Assembly: GCA_031361295.1 (NCBI GenBank)
Contig: JANMCN010000056.1
Location: forward strand, 1 to 25,381
Direction: 5' to 3'
DNA from: JALZOC01 sp031361295
GTDB taxonomy: Bacteria > Acidobacteriota > Vicinamibacteria > Vicinamibacterales > 2-12-FULL-66-21
DNA: 25,381 nucleotides
Shown: positions 24,626 to 25,381 of the stretch, one piece after another
Numbering within the stretch: position 1 is the stretch's first letter
How the letters are laid out: each line of letters begins with the position of its first letter
Notes under the pieces: generated by a model
The model's input: only the letters and a program-made list of their open reading frames with translations
What the model was told of the DNA's origin: nothing
Databases searched by the model: none
Translations under genes and position numbers: made by a program

Positions 24626-25381
24626 ATGATCCGACGTTCCGCGAGCGTGGCCGCCATGGCCATCGTCATGGCCGCCTCACCCCTGGCTCCGCGTGCGCAA
24701 CAGCCGCGCGCGTTTCCGGCGTTCGAACTGGACGAGGCCACGATCTCCGGTCTGCAGGACGCGATGTCCGCCGGACGCTACACGTCGCGGCGGCTCGTGG
24801 ATTTGTATTCCGAACGCATCAGGGCCATCGATCGCGCCGGGCCCACGCTTCGCGCGGTGATCGACGTGAATCCCGACGCGGGCGCCATCGCGGACCGCCT
24901 GGACTCGGAGCGGCGCGCCGGCCACGTGCGCGGGCCGCTCCACGGGATTCCCGTTCTCATCAAGGACAACATCGATACGGCGGACAAGATGCACACTACG
25001 GCAGGCTCGTGGGCGCTCTATGATGCCCCGGCTCCAAAGGATGATGCATTCATGGCCGCTCAGCTCAGGCGAGCCGGTGCGGTCATCCTAGGCAAAGCGA
25101 ACCTGAGCGAATGGGCTAATTTTCGTTCGACCGGAACGCGTACGCGGCAAACGAGCGGATGGTCAGGCCGTGGGGGCCAAACGAATAATCCATATTTTCT
25201 CGACCAGAATCCGCTCGGCTCGAGTTCCGGTTCAGCGGTCAGTGTTTCGGCGAATCTGATCCCGGTCGCCATCGGTACGGAGACAAGCGGTTCGATCATC
25301 TCGCCATCGGTCACAAATGGCGTCGTGGGCCTAAAGCCAACGGTGGGTCTGGTATCCCGCAGCGGCATTATCCCGATCTCG
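24626..25381 (+). CDS. secreted amidase (amidase signature family), 3' truncated by window end
   Basis: The first 252 codons are open to the window end. The N-terminus is a Sec-type signal (Arg3-Arg4, hydrophobic AAMAIVMAASPLA, likely cut near APRAQQ). Amidase signature features are GPLHGIPVLIKDNIDT with catalytic Lys113, TAGSWAL, KANLSEWANFRS, then NPLGSSSGSAVSVSANL with the cis-Ser (Ser200) and IGTETSGSIISPS with the likely nucleophile Ser223, followed by GVVGLKPTVGLVSRSGIIPIS. These Ser-cisSer-Lys enzymes hydrolyse amides; the substrate is unknown, and export suggests an extracellular or periplasmic amide. GC falls from about 74% (24841-24960) to about 57% (25141-25320) within the gene. 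Confidence 0.92.
   Translation, partial: MIRRSASVAAMAIVMAASPLAPRAQQPRAFPAFELDEATISGLQDAMSAGRYTSRRLVDLYSERIRAIDRAGPTLRAVIDVNPDAGAIADRLDSERRAGHVRGPLHGIPVLIKDNIDTADKMHTTAGSWALYDAPAPKDDAFMAAQLRRAGAVILGKANLSEWANFRSTGTRTRQTSGWSGRGGQTNNPYFLDQNPLGSSSGSAVSVSANLIPVAIGTETSGSIISPSVTNGVVGLKPTVGLVSRSGIIPIS

Overview
The window is a high-GC bacterial chromosome segment (mostly about 68-75% GC where counted by hand) with dense Gram-negative genes. The gene set is a lipoprotein L,D-transpeptidase, a Mla-type MCE lipid transporter with an OmpA-like tail, sigma-54 regulation, YtxH-type small envelope proteins, a spermatogenesis-associated-20-like thioredoxin protein and a secreted amidase. This is what one sees in Acidobacteriota (Vicinamibacteria-like) genomes, but that placement is inference from content and style only. 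No rRNA, tRNA, CRISPR array, IS element or phage gene was recognised.

Layout. 1-193: end of a response regulator, convergent with an L,D-transpeptidase lipoprotein (201-1940, minus). 2060-3244: PHP-domain protein with a PolX-like N-terminus. 3265-8558 (minus): a leucine-degradation (liu/MCC) operon running methylcrotonyl-CoA carboxylase beta, methylglutaconyl-CoA hydratase, biotin carboxylase, biotin carrier and HMG-CoA lyase. Two reading frames in it are broken at G/C homopolymers; one added base in each restores chains of 653 aa and 300 aa. 8621-9277: protein-L-isoaspartate methyltransferase. 9427-10836: NtrC-type sigma-54 response regulator. 10912-13836: mlaE-mlaF-mlaD lipid-transport operon. 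13988-15464: a run of small membrane/coiled-coil proteins behind a possible sigma-54 promoter. 15481-16401 (minus): YihY/BrkB membrane protein. 16402-17095: the only long non-coding stretch, with a clear minus-strand intrinsic terminator but no recognisable gene in front of it. 17096-17890: ArsM-like methyltransferase interrupted by an in-frame UGA. 17995-20462 (minus): ABC exporter pair. 20489-21019 (minus): DJ-1/PfpI-like protein. 21209-23338: DUF255 thioredoxin protein. 23354-23707: unknown protein. 23858-24529: receiver-PilZ protein behind a good sigma-54 promoter candidate. 24626-end: secreted amidase, cut by the window edge.

The most interesting item is the methyltransferase at 17096-17890. 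Conceptual translation stops at a UGA at codon 209, but the same frame continues for 55 more codons of family-like sequence. The UGA sits where ArsM-type methyltransferases have a conserved cysteine (the GC-[IVL]-[AG]-GAL region). A perfect 7-bp stem with a 5-nt loop starts 9 nt after the UGA, with a G at loop position 2 and 16 nt between UGA and loop. This matches the bacterial SECIS pattern. The gene is therefore a strong candidate selenoprotein with no other cysteine. It is about 58% GC where counted, lower than its neighbours, and follows a long AT-richer intergenic region, which suggests horizontal acquisition. No selA, selB, selC or selD is in the window, so the rest of the genome must supply or refute the decoding machinery.
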